64,000 nucleotides of DNA from CAILUF01 sp964505265 (GTDB lineage Bacteria; Pseudomonadota; Alphaproteobacteria; Rickettsiales; UBA1997), in the NCBI GenBank assembly GCA_964505265.1, contig CAZDGN010000003.1:65260-129259 (forward strand), in the 5' to 3' direction. Numbering within the stretch: position 1 is the stretch's first letter; the number at the start of each line of letters is the position of its first letter. Positions 1 through 8,464 of this stretch are shown one piece after another. Position numbers and translations under genes: made by a program. Under the pieces are notes generated by a model. It was not told the origin of the DNA. It did no database searches and was given only the letters and a program-made list of their open reading frames with translations.

Positions 1-72
1 ACCTTGATTTTTAACTTCATTAGCCATTTGATTTAGAAGCAGATCTTGATTTAAAGGACTTAAATTATTCAT
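1..72 (-). CDS. nuoB: NADH-quinone oxidoreductase subunit B, N-terminal fragment
   Basis: An ATG on the minus strand at 72-70 opens 24 codons that run off the window start without a stop. The visible peptide begins MNNLSPLNQDLLLNQMAN. Only the poorly conserved leader of NuoB would be present, so the call rests mainly on position: it follows nuoA directly on the same strand with 17 nt between them, the usual nuoA-nuoB order. NuoB is the complex I subunit carrying cluster N2. The cysteine motifs lie outside the window and cannot be checked. Confidence 0.6.
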   Translation of the reverse strand, partial: MNNLSPLNQDLLLNQMANEVKNQG

Positions 73-89
73 AGTTTTAAATTAATTTA

Positions 90-485
90 TTATTTCCATT
101 CTAAAGCACCACGCTTCCATTCATAAATAAAACCAACGGTAAGTAATGACAAAAAAACCATCATTGACCAATAACCAACTACTCCAATCTCTCGTAAAGC
201 CACGGCCCAAGGAAATAAAAAGGCAACTTCTAAGTCAAAAATTATAAATAAAATAGCCACTAAATAAAATTGGACTTTAAACTCATTTCTAATTGGACCT
301 TCCCCTTCAAAACCGCACTCATAAGGCGAGTTTTTTTCAGAATTTGGTCGCATTTTGTTAATAATAAAAGGAATTAAAATAATGACGATAGATAAGCCGA
401 TTGCAATAATTAAGAACACCAACACTGGAAAATACTGAGCAGAAACCATGGCTGGGTCGGCAAAATTAAAAATTTGTTCAGTCAT
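90..485 (-). CDS. nuoA: NADH-quinone oxidoreductase subunit A (complex I)
   Basis: This 131-residue protein is a membrane subunit of respiratory complex I, which couples NADH oxidation to quinone reduction and proton pumping. It has three hydrophobic segments (about residues 18-42, 70-93 and 100-122). The family motifs are visible: SPYECGFE near residue 54, in the loop that contributes to the quinone region, and FDLEVAFLFPW near residue 83 in the second helix. Length matches the family. It is the first gene of a minus-strand nuo operon continuing into nuoB beyond the window edge. The start ATG is at 485, with no clear Shine-Dalgarno sequence, as for most genes here. Confidence 0.95.
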   Translation of the reverse strand: MTEQIFNFADPAMVSAQYFPVLVFLIIAIGLSIVIILIPFIINKMRPNSEKNSPYECGFEGEGPIRNEFKVQFYLVAILFIIFDLEVAFLFPWAVALREIGVVGYWSMMVFLSLLTVGFIYEWKRGALEWK

Positions 486-597
486 TTTTTTGATTTATAA
501 AATATTTAGTAATTAAAAATATAGTTTGCTATATTGATTTTTAAATATTAGAAATTTATGATTTGAAAATCAAATTAAATTTTAAAAATTTTATTCA

Positions 598-1464
598 ATG
601 CAAACAAATATTTATACCGCTCTTATTACTCCTTTTAAAAATAATAAGATTGACGAAAAATCTTTTGAAAAAATTATTGCCAATCAAATTGAAAATAAAG
701 TTGATGGTATAGTACCTTGTGGCACAACTGGCGAGTCTCCAACTCTATCGCACGATGAACATAATTTACTAATAGAAATGGCAGTTAAAATTGCTAGCGG
801 TAAAATTAATGTTATGGCTGGAACAGGCTCTAATTCAACCGCTGAAGCTATTGCCATGACTAATCATGCCAAAAAAATTAAAGCCGATTCTTGTTTAATT
901 GTTGCCCCATATTACAATAAACCAACTCCAGAAGGAATTTATTTGCATTTTCAAGAGCTTAATAAATGCGGTGTTCCATTAATTATTTACAATATACCAG
1001 GGCGCTCGGTAATTAATATTTCTGACCATAACCTTGCCAAAATTGCTGAATTAGAAAATGTAATTGGCATTAAAGATGCCACTGGTGATTTAGCTAGAAT
1101 GGCTTCGCTTCGCTTACTCATTCAAAAAAAGAATTTTCTTTTTTTATCAGGTGAAGATGCCACTGCAGTTGGCTATAATGCTATGGGTGGTAATGGAATT
1201 ATTTCGGTTTCATCTAATATTTTGCCAAAATTAGTTGGTGATTTGCAAAGAGCAACAGCTCTTGGAAATTACAGCTTAGCTCTTGAAATTCAAGATAAAT
1301 TAACTGACTTTCATAATGCAATGTTTTGTCAAACCAATCCAATCCCTGTAAAATATTGCGCAAGCCTTATTGGCTTATGCTCAGCGGAGGTTCGTCTTCC
1401 ACTATGTGAACCACCAGCTGAAGCCAAAGAGCGTATTAAAAAAGCCTTAACTAAATTAATTTAA
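598..1464 (+). CDS. dapA: 4-hydroxy-tetrahydrodipicolinate synthase
   Basis: DapA condenses pyruvate with aspartate semialdehyde in the cytosol, the first committed step toward diaminopimelate (peptidoglycan) and lysine. The 288-residue protein is a full-length TIM barrel of the DHDPS/NAL family. Visible active-site elements are GTTGE at 42-46, Tyr131 in YNIPGR and the Schiff-base Lys159 in GIKDATGD. Arg136 in the same PGR motif fits binding of the semialdehyde carboxylate, so DapA is preferred over N-acetylneuraminate lyase. It stands alone, divergent from nuoA and convergent with an ankyrin gene 2 nt away. Diaminopimelate synthesis fits the other peptidoglycan genes in the window. Confidence 0.93.
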   Translation: MQTNIYTALITPFKNNKIDEKSFEKIIANQIENKVDGIVPCGTTGESPTLSHDEHNLLIEMAVKIASGKINVMAGTGSNSTAEAIAMTNHAKKIKADSCLIVAPYYNKPTPEGIYLHFQELNKCGVPLIIYNIPGRSVINISDHNLAKIAELENVIGIKDATGDLARMASLRLLIQKKNFLFLSGEDATAVGYNAMGGNGIISVSSNILPKLVGDLQRATALGNYSLALEIQDKLTDFHNAMFCQTNPIPVKYCASLIGLCSAEVRLPLCEPPAEAKERIKKALTKLI

Positions 1465-1466
1465 GC

Positions 1467-2621
1467 TTAATATTTTTTTATCAATTCTTGGTGAATTACC
1501 ATTTCATTCATCTTTTTTAAAGAACCCGCCAACATATCTAAACCGGAGTTTTTGGCATATTGCTCTAAATTAACTTCTCTTTTTTTCAACCAACCAATTT
1601 TTCTTTTAATATGACATAAAAAATATGGAGTAATTTTGGCTGGATGCATAATGTCAAAACGATATTTATTCAAATTATGAATCTTAAGAGTATTTGCCCC
1701 ATCGATAAGAATTTTAGAAATTTTTATTAATTCGCCATGATTGAACAATCTTTTGCGAGCAAAATAATAAAATTCAATAATATTAATACTATCAACAAAT
1801 TCACGCTCCTTAACAACTTCATAGGCTCTATCCAAATCATCAACCACCCCTGAAGATAAAAGTAAATCAATAATTTGTGAACAGTTGCGTTTTGATGCCA
1901 TAATTAAAGGATCTTCTCCTAATAAATTTTTTTTAAAACGATTTGCTCCAGCAAAAATCAATAACTCAACAATTTTATATGAATTTATCATTATTGCATA
2001 ATGAATTGGTGATAATTTTTGATTTTCACTAATGGTTTCAGGATCTAAATTGCAATTTAGGCTAACCAAATATTCGACAACTTCAAATTTACCAAATTCG
2101 CAAGCAATATGAAGTGGAGTTAAACCAAAAGAGGTGATAACTTCTTTGTCTAAACCTGCATTAATAAATTCTTCAACGATAATTTTATATCCAAATTTAC
2201 AAGCATAATGAATTGGATACCAATTTCTAGTTTCATTTGATGATTTAGCATCAATTTTAGCACCAAAACCAATTAAAGCCTTTAGATTATCTAGCTTTCC
2301 GCTAATTGAACAATGATGTAATGGAGTAAAATCATTGATATCTCCATGATTAATATTTTTAATACCAACTATTTCAATACCTTTTTTTAAATCTTCAACT
2401 GCCCCAAATTTGGCTAAAATATGTAAAAAGCAAAATGAATAATCGCTAAATTTTTCTAATAAAATATCTTTTGAATTCTCTAACTTTATGATTTCAGAAA
2501 AATTTTCACTAATCTTATTTTGCAAAATTTCAAATTCGATTTTATCGATAGTTTCAATATCTTTTTTGTAATTTTTAAAAAAGAAATTAACGATTTCCTT
2601 ATTTACAATATCTTGAATCAT
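1467..2621 (-). CDS. ankyrin-repeat protein
   Basis: A 384-residue protein with about six ankyrin repeats between residues 65 and 260. They are recognised by units such as DFTPLHHCSISGKLDNLKAL, WYPIHYACKFGYKIIVEEFI and GLTPLHIACEFGKFEVVEYL. Flanking regions are Lys/Glu-rich and helical, and the C-terminal 100 residues match nothing I know. No signal peptide or membrane segment is seen. It is the last gene of a minus-strand trio with an IalB-like protein and a membrane coiled-coil protein, 3 nt after the latter. Ankyrin proteins of host-associated Rickettsiales are often secreted effectors, but that role is inference here. Confidence 0.85.
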   Translation of the reverse strand: MIQDIVNKEIVNFFFKNYKKDIETIDKIEFEILQNKISENFSEIIKLENSKDILLEKFSDYSFCFLHILAKFGAVEDLKKGIEIVGIKNINHGDINDFTPLHHCSISGKLDNLKALIGFGAKIDAKSSNETRNWYPIHYACKFGYKIIVEEFINAGLDKEVITSFGLTPLHIACEFGKFEVVEYLVSLNCNLDPETISENQKLSPIHYAIMINSYKIVELLIFAGANRFKKNLLGEDPLIMASKRNCSQIIDLLLSSGVVDDLDRAYEVVKEREFVDSINIIEFYYFARKRLFNHGELIKISKILIDGANTLKIHNLNKYRFDIMHPAKITPYFLCHIKRKIGWLKKREVNLEQYAKNSGLDMLAGSLKKMNEMVIHQELIKKY

Positions 2622-2624
2622 ATT

Positions 2625-3128
2625 TTACCTTTGTTTCGATTTTTCCTGAAATCTTGCTTGAGCATTCGAAGCTTTCACAAAATTTTGCCAAAATTTAGTT
2701 GACTCTCCCTTTTTCATTGATTCAGCCTGTGCAATAATTGTAGCAATTCTTTCGCCAAATATTTTCGCAGTCCAAAACCCGATGGGTTTAACCACTCCAA
2801 TAATCTTCTCCTCTTCTTCTTGCAAAATATCATCCTGAATTTTTTGATATTGCTCCTGAGATTCCTTTAGTTTTTGTTCTAATTTAGTTTTGGAGTGAGC
2901 TTTGGGAATTTCATCCTTATATCGCCTTAATTCCTCTTCTTCTTTAACAAAATTTTTTGGTTTTTTTGGAAAATATTTTTGAGTCTTTTTTTTCATCTCC
3001 TGATAATTTTTATAAGAGATGTAAATTATTAATTCCAATATTCCCCTAATTACAAATATCAATAATATAAAACATACTAAAAAACCTAAGCCTATGATTG
3101 CGATGTTTATTATTAACGATTCCGACAT
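2625..3128 (-). CDS. membrane-anchored coiled-coil protein, unknown function
   Basis: A 167-residue protein with one strong N-terminal transmembrane segment (about residues 7-38). A long charged, Lys/Glu/Gln-rich stretch follows (about 45-110) that should form a coiled coil. It then has a short hydrophobic motif, IIGVVKPIGFWTAKIFGERI. I do not recognise a named family. A single N-terminal anchor with a cytosolic helical tail is the likeliest topology. The gene overlaps the upstream IalB-like gene by 16 nt and sits 3 nt before the ankyrin gene, so the three are probably co-transcribed. Confidence 0.7.
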   Translation of the reverse strand: MSESLIINIAIIGLGFLVCFILLIFVIRGILELIIYISYKNYQEMKKKTQKYFPKKPKNFVKEEEELRRYKDEIPKAHSKTKLEQKLKESQEQYQKIQDDILQEEEEKIIGVVKPIGFWTAKIFGERIATIIAQAESMKKGESTKFWQNFVKASNAQARFQEKSKQR

Positions 3129-3616
3129 ATTTCCTTAATTTTTTTATAAGCATGAGCAAACCCTATTAAAGAATAGGTGTCGGTAGAAATTTTTCCATCT
3201 CGAGCAATACCATTTACCACCATTTCGGCATTGCTTTGCATATCTTTAATTATATCGGCATCATCGTTTTTGTCATTTGCCCAAGCGATGGTTTTAAATG
3301 GAAAAAGATAATATTTTTTGGTGCCAAAATTTAGTTCAACATTGGAATTTTTACTAAAAATAAAACCTGAAGAAGTTGATATTTCATCTGCATCATTTTC
3401 AAGACTAGTCACTAAAAAAAACGGCTCTCCGCGTTTTTCAAAATTACCAAGTGATTTTATAGGGGTTGAGGCCACATAGCAAATCACCCTATCCCCTCTT
3501 TCAGTTTTAAAAACACTCCAATCTTGAAATTTTGCTTGCAATTCTTGGGCAAAAATAGATTTAAATCCAAAAAAATAAAAAATAATTGTGATTAATAAAA
3601 ATTTTTTCAAAGGCAT
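3113..3616 (-). CDS. IalB-like (invasion-associated locus B) secreted protein
   Basis: A 167-residue protein with an N-terminal signal peptide (hydrophobic stretch residues 6-22, likely cleavage after IFAQ). The mature part starts with FQDWSVFKTERGDRVICYVAS, matching the pattern of a short aromatic beta-strand segment ending in a cysteine that opens IalB-family domains. A second cysteine lies near the C-terminus (KEICRNR), so a disulfide is possible. IalB proteins are periplasmic or surface proteins of alphaproteobacteria, named from Bartonella invasion. Their biochemical role is unclear, and free-living species also carry them. It is the first gene of the minus-strand trio. Confidence 0.7.
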   Translation of the reverse strand: MPLKKFLLITIIFYFFGFKSIFAQELQAKFQDWSVFKTERGDRVICYVASTPIKSLGNFEKRGEPFFLVTSLENDADEISTSSGFIFSKNSNVELNFGTKKYYLFPFKTIAWANDKNDDADIIKDMQSNAEMVVNGIARDGKISTDTYSLIGFAHAYKKIKEICRNR

Positions 3617-3635
3617 TTTTTTATAATTTCATAGC

Positions 3636-3664
3636 TTGACAAGTTAGTAAATGATTAATAAAAT
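3636..3664 (+). promoter_or_regulatory. candidate sigma70 promoter upstream of atpB
   Basis: TTGACA at 3636-3641, 17 nt spacer, TAAAAT at 3659-3664. It lies in the 220-bp divergent gap between the IalB-like gene and atpB and points toward atpB, leaving a leader of about 165 nt. The perfect -35 is notable, but in DNA this AT-rich -10-like hexamers occur by chance. Confidence 0.4.
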
Positions 3665-3836
3665 TTAAATAGTATTATTACAAGTTGTAAATTGTTTAAT
3701 TTTTGCTTATATTAATTTAAACTTTAATATAAATTGGCAAAAAATTCAATAACAAATATTTATTTTAAATAATAATTCATCAGCTGATTAAATAAATCTA
3801 GCAATTTTTAAAATTTACCAAATATAATTTTAAGCT

Positions 3837-4694
3837 ATGTCAAAAATTATTAATAACGAAATGCCCAAAGATATTCAAAACAGCAATCCAGACTCTCTAA
3901 ATTCAACCGAACAAAATAATTCTGCACAACATAATCACAATGCGCAAATTCACGAAGAAGTCCATGAAAAACATTCACCTCTTGACCAATTTAAAATTAA
4001 AGAAATTTACCCAATTCATATTGGCAACTATAATTTGAGCTTTACCAACTCAGCCCTGTATATGCTTATTGCCACACTTCTTATTATTGTTTTTATGTTA
4101 AAAGCTACTAGCAAAAAACTTTTAATCCCTAATCGCTCTCAAAATATTGCCGAATCCATTTATGGTTTCATCAATAATTTAATTCTTGGAAGCATTGGTG
4201 AAGAAGGAAAAAAATTTATGCCCTTAATTTTTAGTATTTTCACCTTTATTTTGCTGTGTAATTGTCTCGGTATGACTCCTTACAGCTTCACCTCAACTAG
4301 CCAAGTTGCGGTCACACTATCAATTGCTATGCTTTGTTTTTTAATTATTACTTTTTTTGCGATTATTCGTAATGGCTTAGGTGGATTTATCCATATGTTT
4401 CTTCCAAGCGGAGTTCCAATTTGGATGGCTCCCGTAATTTTTATAATCGAATTATTTTCATTCTTAATACGTCCAATTACTCTTTCGGTTCGTCTTTTTG
4501 CCAATATGGTTGCTGGCCACGTATTACTTAAGGTTATTGCTGGTTTTGTTATTTCACTTGGAATTTTAGGAGTTTTTCCATTTTTATTTAGTATTATTAT
4601 GACAGGCTTTGAATTATTTGTTGCGGTTTTACAAGCATATATTTTTTCAATTCTGGTCTGTGCTTATTTAAGTGAAACTATGAAGGCACATTAA
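3837..4694 (+). CDS. atpB: ATP synthase F0 subunit a
   Basis: Subunit a forms the proton half-channels against the c-ring of the F1F0 ATP synthase in the inner membrane. The 285-residue protein has five to six hydrophobic helices. The essential arginine is visible as Arg219 in SVRLFANMVAGH, with the usual Gln later in the last helix (LQAYIF). An Asn/His/Glu-rich extension of about 45 residues precedes the normal beginning (HSPLDQFKI). That extension is unusual and may be cytosolic or periplasmic depending on topology. It is the first gene of atpB-atpE-atpF'-atpF-pheT. Confidence 0.95.
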   Translation: MSKIINNEMPKDIQNSNPDSLNSTEQNNSAQHNHNAQIHEEVHEKHSPLDQFKIKEIYPIHIGNYNLSFTNSALYMLIATLLIIVFMLKATSKKLLIPNRSQNIAESIYGFINNLILGSIGEEGKKFMPLIFSIFTFILLCNCLGMTPYSFTSTSQVAVTLSIAMLCFLIITFFAIIRNGLGGFIHMFLPSGVPIWMAPVIFIIELFSFLIRPITLSVRLFANMVAGHVLLKVIAGFVISLGILGVFPFLFSIIMTGFELFVAVLQAYIFSILVCAYLSETMKAH

Positions 4695-4805
4695 TTTAGA
4701 ATTTGATTTTGCTCATTGGTCAAATATTTCCCTCTTTAATGGGGTTAATGAGATGGGTTTATAGCCCAATAAACTATAATTTTATTAACTTTAATTTTTA
4801 CTTTT

Positions 4806-5033
4806 ATGGAAATGCTTGCATTAAAATTTATCGGTGTTGGATTATTGTCAATTGCTATGGCTGGTGCCGCAGTTGCTATCGGCAATATTTTTGGCTCTTT
4901 TTTCAACTCAATTGCCCGCAACCCTTCTGCCGCTCCAAAAATTGAAAAATATATTTACATTGCCGTTGGTTTAGCTGAAGCTATGGGTATTTTTGCCGTA
5001 TTATTGGCTTTCCTAGTTTTATTTACTAACTAA
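4806..5033 (+). CDS. atpE: ATP synthase F0 subunit c
   Basis: This 75-residue proteolipid forms the rotor ring of the F0 motor. Two transmembrane helices flank the polar loop ARNPSAAPK (about residues 38-46). The proton-binding carboxylate is Glu58 in GLAEAMGIF. The first helix carries the glycine/alanine-rich motif AMAGAAVAIGNIFG typical of tight c-ring packing. The start could be ATG 4806 or ATG 4812; 4806 is taken because it gives the usual five to six residues before the first helix. A 111-nt gap separates it from atpB, larger than other gaps in this operon. Confidence 0.95.
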   Translation: MEMLALKFIGVGLLSIAMAGAAVAIGNIFGSFFNSIARNPSAAPKIEKYIYIAVGLAEAMGIFAVLLAFLVLFTN

Positions 5034-5078
5034 TTTAATAACTAATCACCACTTAGAACCTTAATTTATTTTTACAAT

Positions 5079-5510
5079 ATGCCTCAATTTGATTTTACTA
5101 CATATTTATCACAAATATTTTGGTTTGGAATATGCTTTGCAACACTTTTTTTATCAGCACATTTTCTAATTTTGCCAAGAATTCGCCAAATCATCGAAAA
5201 ACGCTCACAACTTATTGAAACCGATCAAAACCTTGCTTCAGAAATTTCAATTAAAACCGATGAAATCAACAAAGAAGCCGAAGAAAACCTTCGCCAAGCT
5301 AACTTGCAATATCAAAATAAAATCGCTGAAATATTAAAAGAAAATCAAAGAATTCGTGATATAAAAATTACAGAACTTAAAGAAAATCTTGAGAAAAAAA
5401 TTAGCAAATCTCGTGAAGAAATTAAGGAATTCATAGAAAATTCTAAAACCACCAACACCAAAATTATAAATTCTACTATCGAAATTATTAAAAATAAAAT
5501 TATTCAATAA
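5079..5510 (+). CDS. atpF': ATP synthase F0 subunit b' (peripheral stalk)
   Basis: A 143-residue subunit with one N-terminal transmembrane helix (about residues 8-32, TYLSQIFWFGICFATLFLSAHFLILPRI) followed by a long charged helix. That is the architecture of the b/b' stator stalk linking F0 to F1. The opening MPQFDFTTYLSQIFW resembles alphaproteobacterial b' subunits, and it precedes atpF with a 1-nt gap, the order expected where b and b' are separate genes. The soluble half is rich in Lys, Glu and Ile and predicted coiled coil. Confidence 0.88.
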   Translation: MPQFDFTTYLSQIFWFGICFATLFLSAHFLILPRIRQIIEKRSQLIETDQNLASEISIKTDEINKEAEENLRQANLQYQNKIAEILKENQRIRDIKITELKENLEKKISKSREEIKEFIENSKTTNTKIINSTIEIIKNKIIQ

Positions 5511-5511
5511 A

Positions 5512-5976
5512 ATGTTTGACGAAAAATTTTGGTTAGCCATAGCCTTTTTTAGCTTTGTTGCGATTTTAATAAAATATGTTTTCCCAATTATCAACAAATC
5601 GCTTGATAACAATGCTAGAAAAATTGCAGATGATATCTTGCAAGCAAAAACAATGCGAGAAAATGCACAAAGACTTCTTGAAGAAGCTAAGGTTTTTCAC
5701 CAACACTCAATTGAACAAGCTCAAAAAATATTAAATGATGCAACTTTAGAAGCCAACAAGCTTCAAGAAAGTGCTAAAAATGCCCTTGATGAGCAAGTTA
5801 AAAAAATGTTTGAGATCACTTTAAATAGAATTAAATCTGAAGAAGAAATTGCTATTCGCCAAATTAAAACCCATATTGTTGAACAAGCAATTTCTGAATT
5901 TTCTAATACAAAATTCAGCGATCAAATTCAAAATAAAATTTTTGAAAATTCGCTAGATAAAATTTCTAAAATTTAA
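5512..5976 (+). CDS. atpF: ATP synthase F0 subunit b (peripheral stalk)
   Basis: The second stalk subunit, 154 residues. One hydrophobic helix (about residues 5-25, FWLAIAFFSFVAILIKYVFP) is followed by an alpha-helical, Gln/Glu/Lys-rich tail that pairs with b'. The segment AKTMRENAQRLLEEAK is typical of subunit b tethering regions. It starts 1 nt after atpF' and ends 5 nt before pheT. No delta subunit (atpH) or F1 genes follow, so the F1 operon must lie elsewhere, as is common in alphaproteobacteria. Confidence 0.88.
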   Translation: MFDEKFWLAIAFFSFVAILIKYVFPIINKSLDNNARKIADDILQAKTMRENAQRLLEEAKVFHQHSIEQAQKILNDATLEANKLQESAKNALDEQVKKMFEITLNRIKSEEEIAIRQIKTHIVEQAISEFSNTKFSDQIQNKIFENSLDKISKI

Positions 5977-5981
5977 AACCA

Positions 5982-8345
5982 ATGAAATTTGCCCTCTCAA
6001 CTCTTAAGGAATTCCTTCAAACCACGGCTAGCCCATCACAAATTTCTCAAAAACTCACTGAAATTGGTTTAGAAGTTGAAAATATTGAAAATCAAGCTGA
6101 TTCTTTAAGTTATTTTACAGTAGCCGAAATTATCGAGACAACACCACACCCCAACTCTAATAAATTAAAAATTTGCAAGGTAAAAACTAACGATAGCGAA
6201 GAATTATTGCAAATTATTTGTGGTGCATCCAATGCTAGAGCCGGAATTAAAGTGGCTTATGCCCCTATTAACTCAATTATTCCAAGCAATCAAATGCAAA
6301 TTAAAAAAGCAAAAATTGCTTCTGTCGAAAGCTGTGGAATGCTGTGCTCAGCTCGTGAACTTTGCCTTGGCGATGAAGATTCCGGTATTATCGAAATTCC
6401 ACCTTTCCACCAAATTGGCGAAAAAATTTCCGATATTTTCGGCAAAAACGATGCCTTCTTTGAGATTAATGTAACTCCAAATCGCGGAGATTGCCTTGGA
6501 GTTTATGGAATTGCTCGCGATCTCGCTTCTAGCGGTATTGGAACATTAAATAAATTAAATATTCAGCTAATAGCCCCAGAATTTTCATTTTCTTTTAATA
6601 TAAAAAATTTGCAACCACAATATTGTCAAGCAATCTCTTATCGACAAATTCGCAATTTAAAAAATTGTCAATCGCCCAAATGGCTTCAAGATAAACTTCA
6701 AAGCGTTGGAATTAATTCTATTTCAGCTATTGTCGACATCACCAACTATATTATGCATCTTTATAATCGACCACTTCATGCCTATGATGCCTCAAAAATT
6801 TCTCGTGAAATTACTATTGATTTTGCCAAGGAAAATCAAAACTTTATTTCATTGAAAAAATCCTCGCATCAATTAAATCAACAAATTTTAACCATCGCCG
6901 ACACTAATTCAGTGATTGCTGTAGCTGGGATTATTGGCTCAGAAAATTCATCTTGTGATCTAAATACCACTGAAATTTTACTTGAATCTGCTTTTTTCAA
7001 CCAAGAAAATATTGCCTTTAGTGGCAGAAATTTAAACATTTTATCGGATTCTCGTCATCGTTTTGAGCGCGGAATCGATCCGAATTCTTGTTCATATGCA
7101 CTTGAACTTGCTAGCAAATTACTTCAAGAAATTTGCGGTGGAGAATTTAGTGAAATTTTTGAATTCAAACAAGATTTACCCAATAAAATAATTAATTTTG
7201 ACTTAAATAAATTTAAGCAAATAATTGGCTTTGATATTGACCAAAATATTGCTGATAAAATCCTTAAAAATCTTGGATTTGAAAAGGTTGAAATCAATAA
7301 AATCTTGGTTCCATCGCACAGACACGATATTTTTAACTCCGTAGATCTTGTTGAAGAAATTTTAAGAATTTATGGTTATAATTTTATTTCTAAAGAAAAT
7401 TTACCAACCATATTTTCCAATTCAAAAACTCATATTGACCAACTCCACAAAATCCGACTTTTATTGGCTAATTCCCAATTTATTGAAACCATTTCTTGGA
7501 GTTTCGTTGATAGCAAAATTCAGCAATATTTTTCTGAATTACTGCCTAATTTATTTCTAAAAAATCCAATTTCTGGTGAACTTAATTACCTAAGAACTAA
7601 TTTAATTGTAGGCTTAATTAATAGCTACAAAAAAAATTACCTAAGAAATTTTTCTGACTTAAGTTTATTTGAAATTGGCAATATTTTTTTAGCAAATAAC
7701 AGCCAAAGATTAATGATTTCTGGACTTAGAGCCGGCAAGAATAAGTCACAAGACCACTTTCAAGATCGACGCGACTTTGATTTTTTCGATGTAAAAAATG
7801 ACTTCATTAATATTTGCGAGCATTATGGATTAAAGTCAGAGAGCATAATTTTTGTCGATGAAAATCCTTTAAAATATTATCACCCTCACCGCTTTGCTTG
7901 TGCTAAAATTGGCAAAAATATCATCGGCTATATAGGCGAAATTCATCCACAAATTACTAAATTATTCGATATCAAAACTCGCATTAATTGTTTTGAAATT
8001 TTTTTTGATAGCTTACCAAATTCTTCAAAAAATTTAAATCCAAAAGCCTTTATGGCTAATGATTTACCGGTAGTTGAACGCGATTTTTGTTTTGTAGTTA
8101 ACAAGGATTTCCCAGCAAATAATTTTATTAAAGAAATCAAAAATCTTGATAAAAATCTTATCAAATCCGTTGAAATTTTTGATATTTTTTACGGCAAAAA
8201 TCTTGAAAACTCTCAAAAATCGATTGCCTTTCGGGTTTATCTCCAACCCTTAGAAAAAACTTTATCATCTCAAGAAATTGATAATGTTAGTTCTAAAATA
8301 ATCGATTTATGCAAGCAAAAATTTAATGCCACTATTCGCAATTAA
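5982..8345 (+). CDS. pheT: phenylalanine--tRNA ligase beta subunit
   Basis: The beta chain of the (alpha-beta)2 phenylalanyl-tRNA synthetase, 787 residues, full length. Domains in order are: an N-terminal B1 segment with an EMAP-type tRNA-binding domain (about 40-150, TVAEIIETTPHPNSNKLKIC), the B3/B4 editing domain (about 210-375), B5 (about 395-465), the B6/B7 catalytic-like core, and the C-terminal ferredoxin-like anticodon-binding domain (about 695-785, starting VERDFCFVV). It follows atpF by 5 nt, so it seems co-transcribed with the F0 genes. The catalytic alpha subunit gene pheS, its usual neighbour, is not in the window. Confidence 0.95.
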   Translation: MKFALSTLKEFLQTTASPSQISQKLTEIGLEVENIENQADSLSYFTVAEIIETTPHPNSNKLKICKVKTNDSEELLQIICGASNARAGIKVAYAPINSIIPSNQMQIKKAKIASVESCGMLCSARELCLGDEDSGIIEIPPFHQIGEKISDIFGKNDAFFEINVTPNRGDCLGVYGIARDLASSGIGTLNKLNIQLIAPEFSFSFNIKNLQPQYCQAISYRQIRNLKNCQSPKWLQDKLQSVGINSISAIVDITNYIMHLYNRPLHAYDASKISREITIDFAKENQNFISLKKSSHQLNQQILTIADTNSVIAVAGIIGSENSSCDLNTTEILLESAFFNQENIAFSGRNLNILSDSRHRFERGIDPNSCSYALELASKLLQEICGGEFSEIFEFKQDLPNKIINFDLNKFKQIIGFDIDQNIADKILKNLGFEKVEINKILVPSHRHDIFNSVDLVEEILRIYGYNFISKENLPTIFSNSKTHIDQLHKIRLLLANSQFIETISWSFVDSKIQQYFSELLPNLFLKNPISGELNYLRTNLIVGLINSYKKNYLRNFSDLSLFEIGNIFLANNSQRLMISGLRAGKNKSQDHFQDRRDFDFFDVKNDFINICEHYGLKSESIIFVDENPLKYYHPHRFACAKIGKNIIGYIGEIHPQITKLFDIKTRINCFEIFFDSLPNSSKNLNPKAFMANDLPVVERDFCFVVNKDFPANNFIKEIKNLDKNLIKSVEIFDIFYGKNLENSQKSIAFRVYLQPLEKTLSSQEIDNVSSKIIDLCKQKFNATIRN

Positions 8346-8464
8346 ATCATTGATTTAATTAAATTCTTATATGCAACAAATCTTTTTTTAGACCAACATA
8401 ATTCCAAAAAAACCTTATTAAAATTTAAGTGAAAAGAAGGATAAAATCCAAAATTGTTAAATAA

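Noticed and set aside
3617..3836. Riboswitch or origin-like element upstream of atpB
   Set aside because: The gap is simply AT-rich; apart from one promoter-like pair no conserved boxes or iterons were seen.
4703..4945. 80-codon plus-strand frame overlapping atpE
   Set aside because: It is an out-of-frame shadow of atpE, whose own frame is fully conserved.
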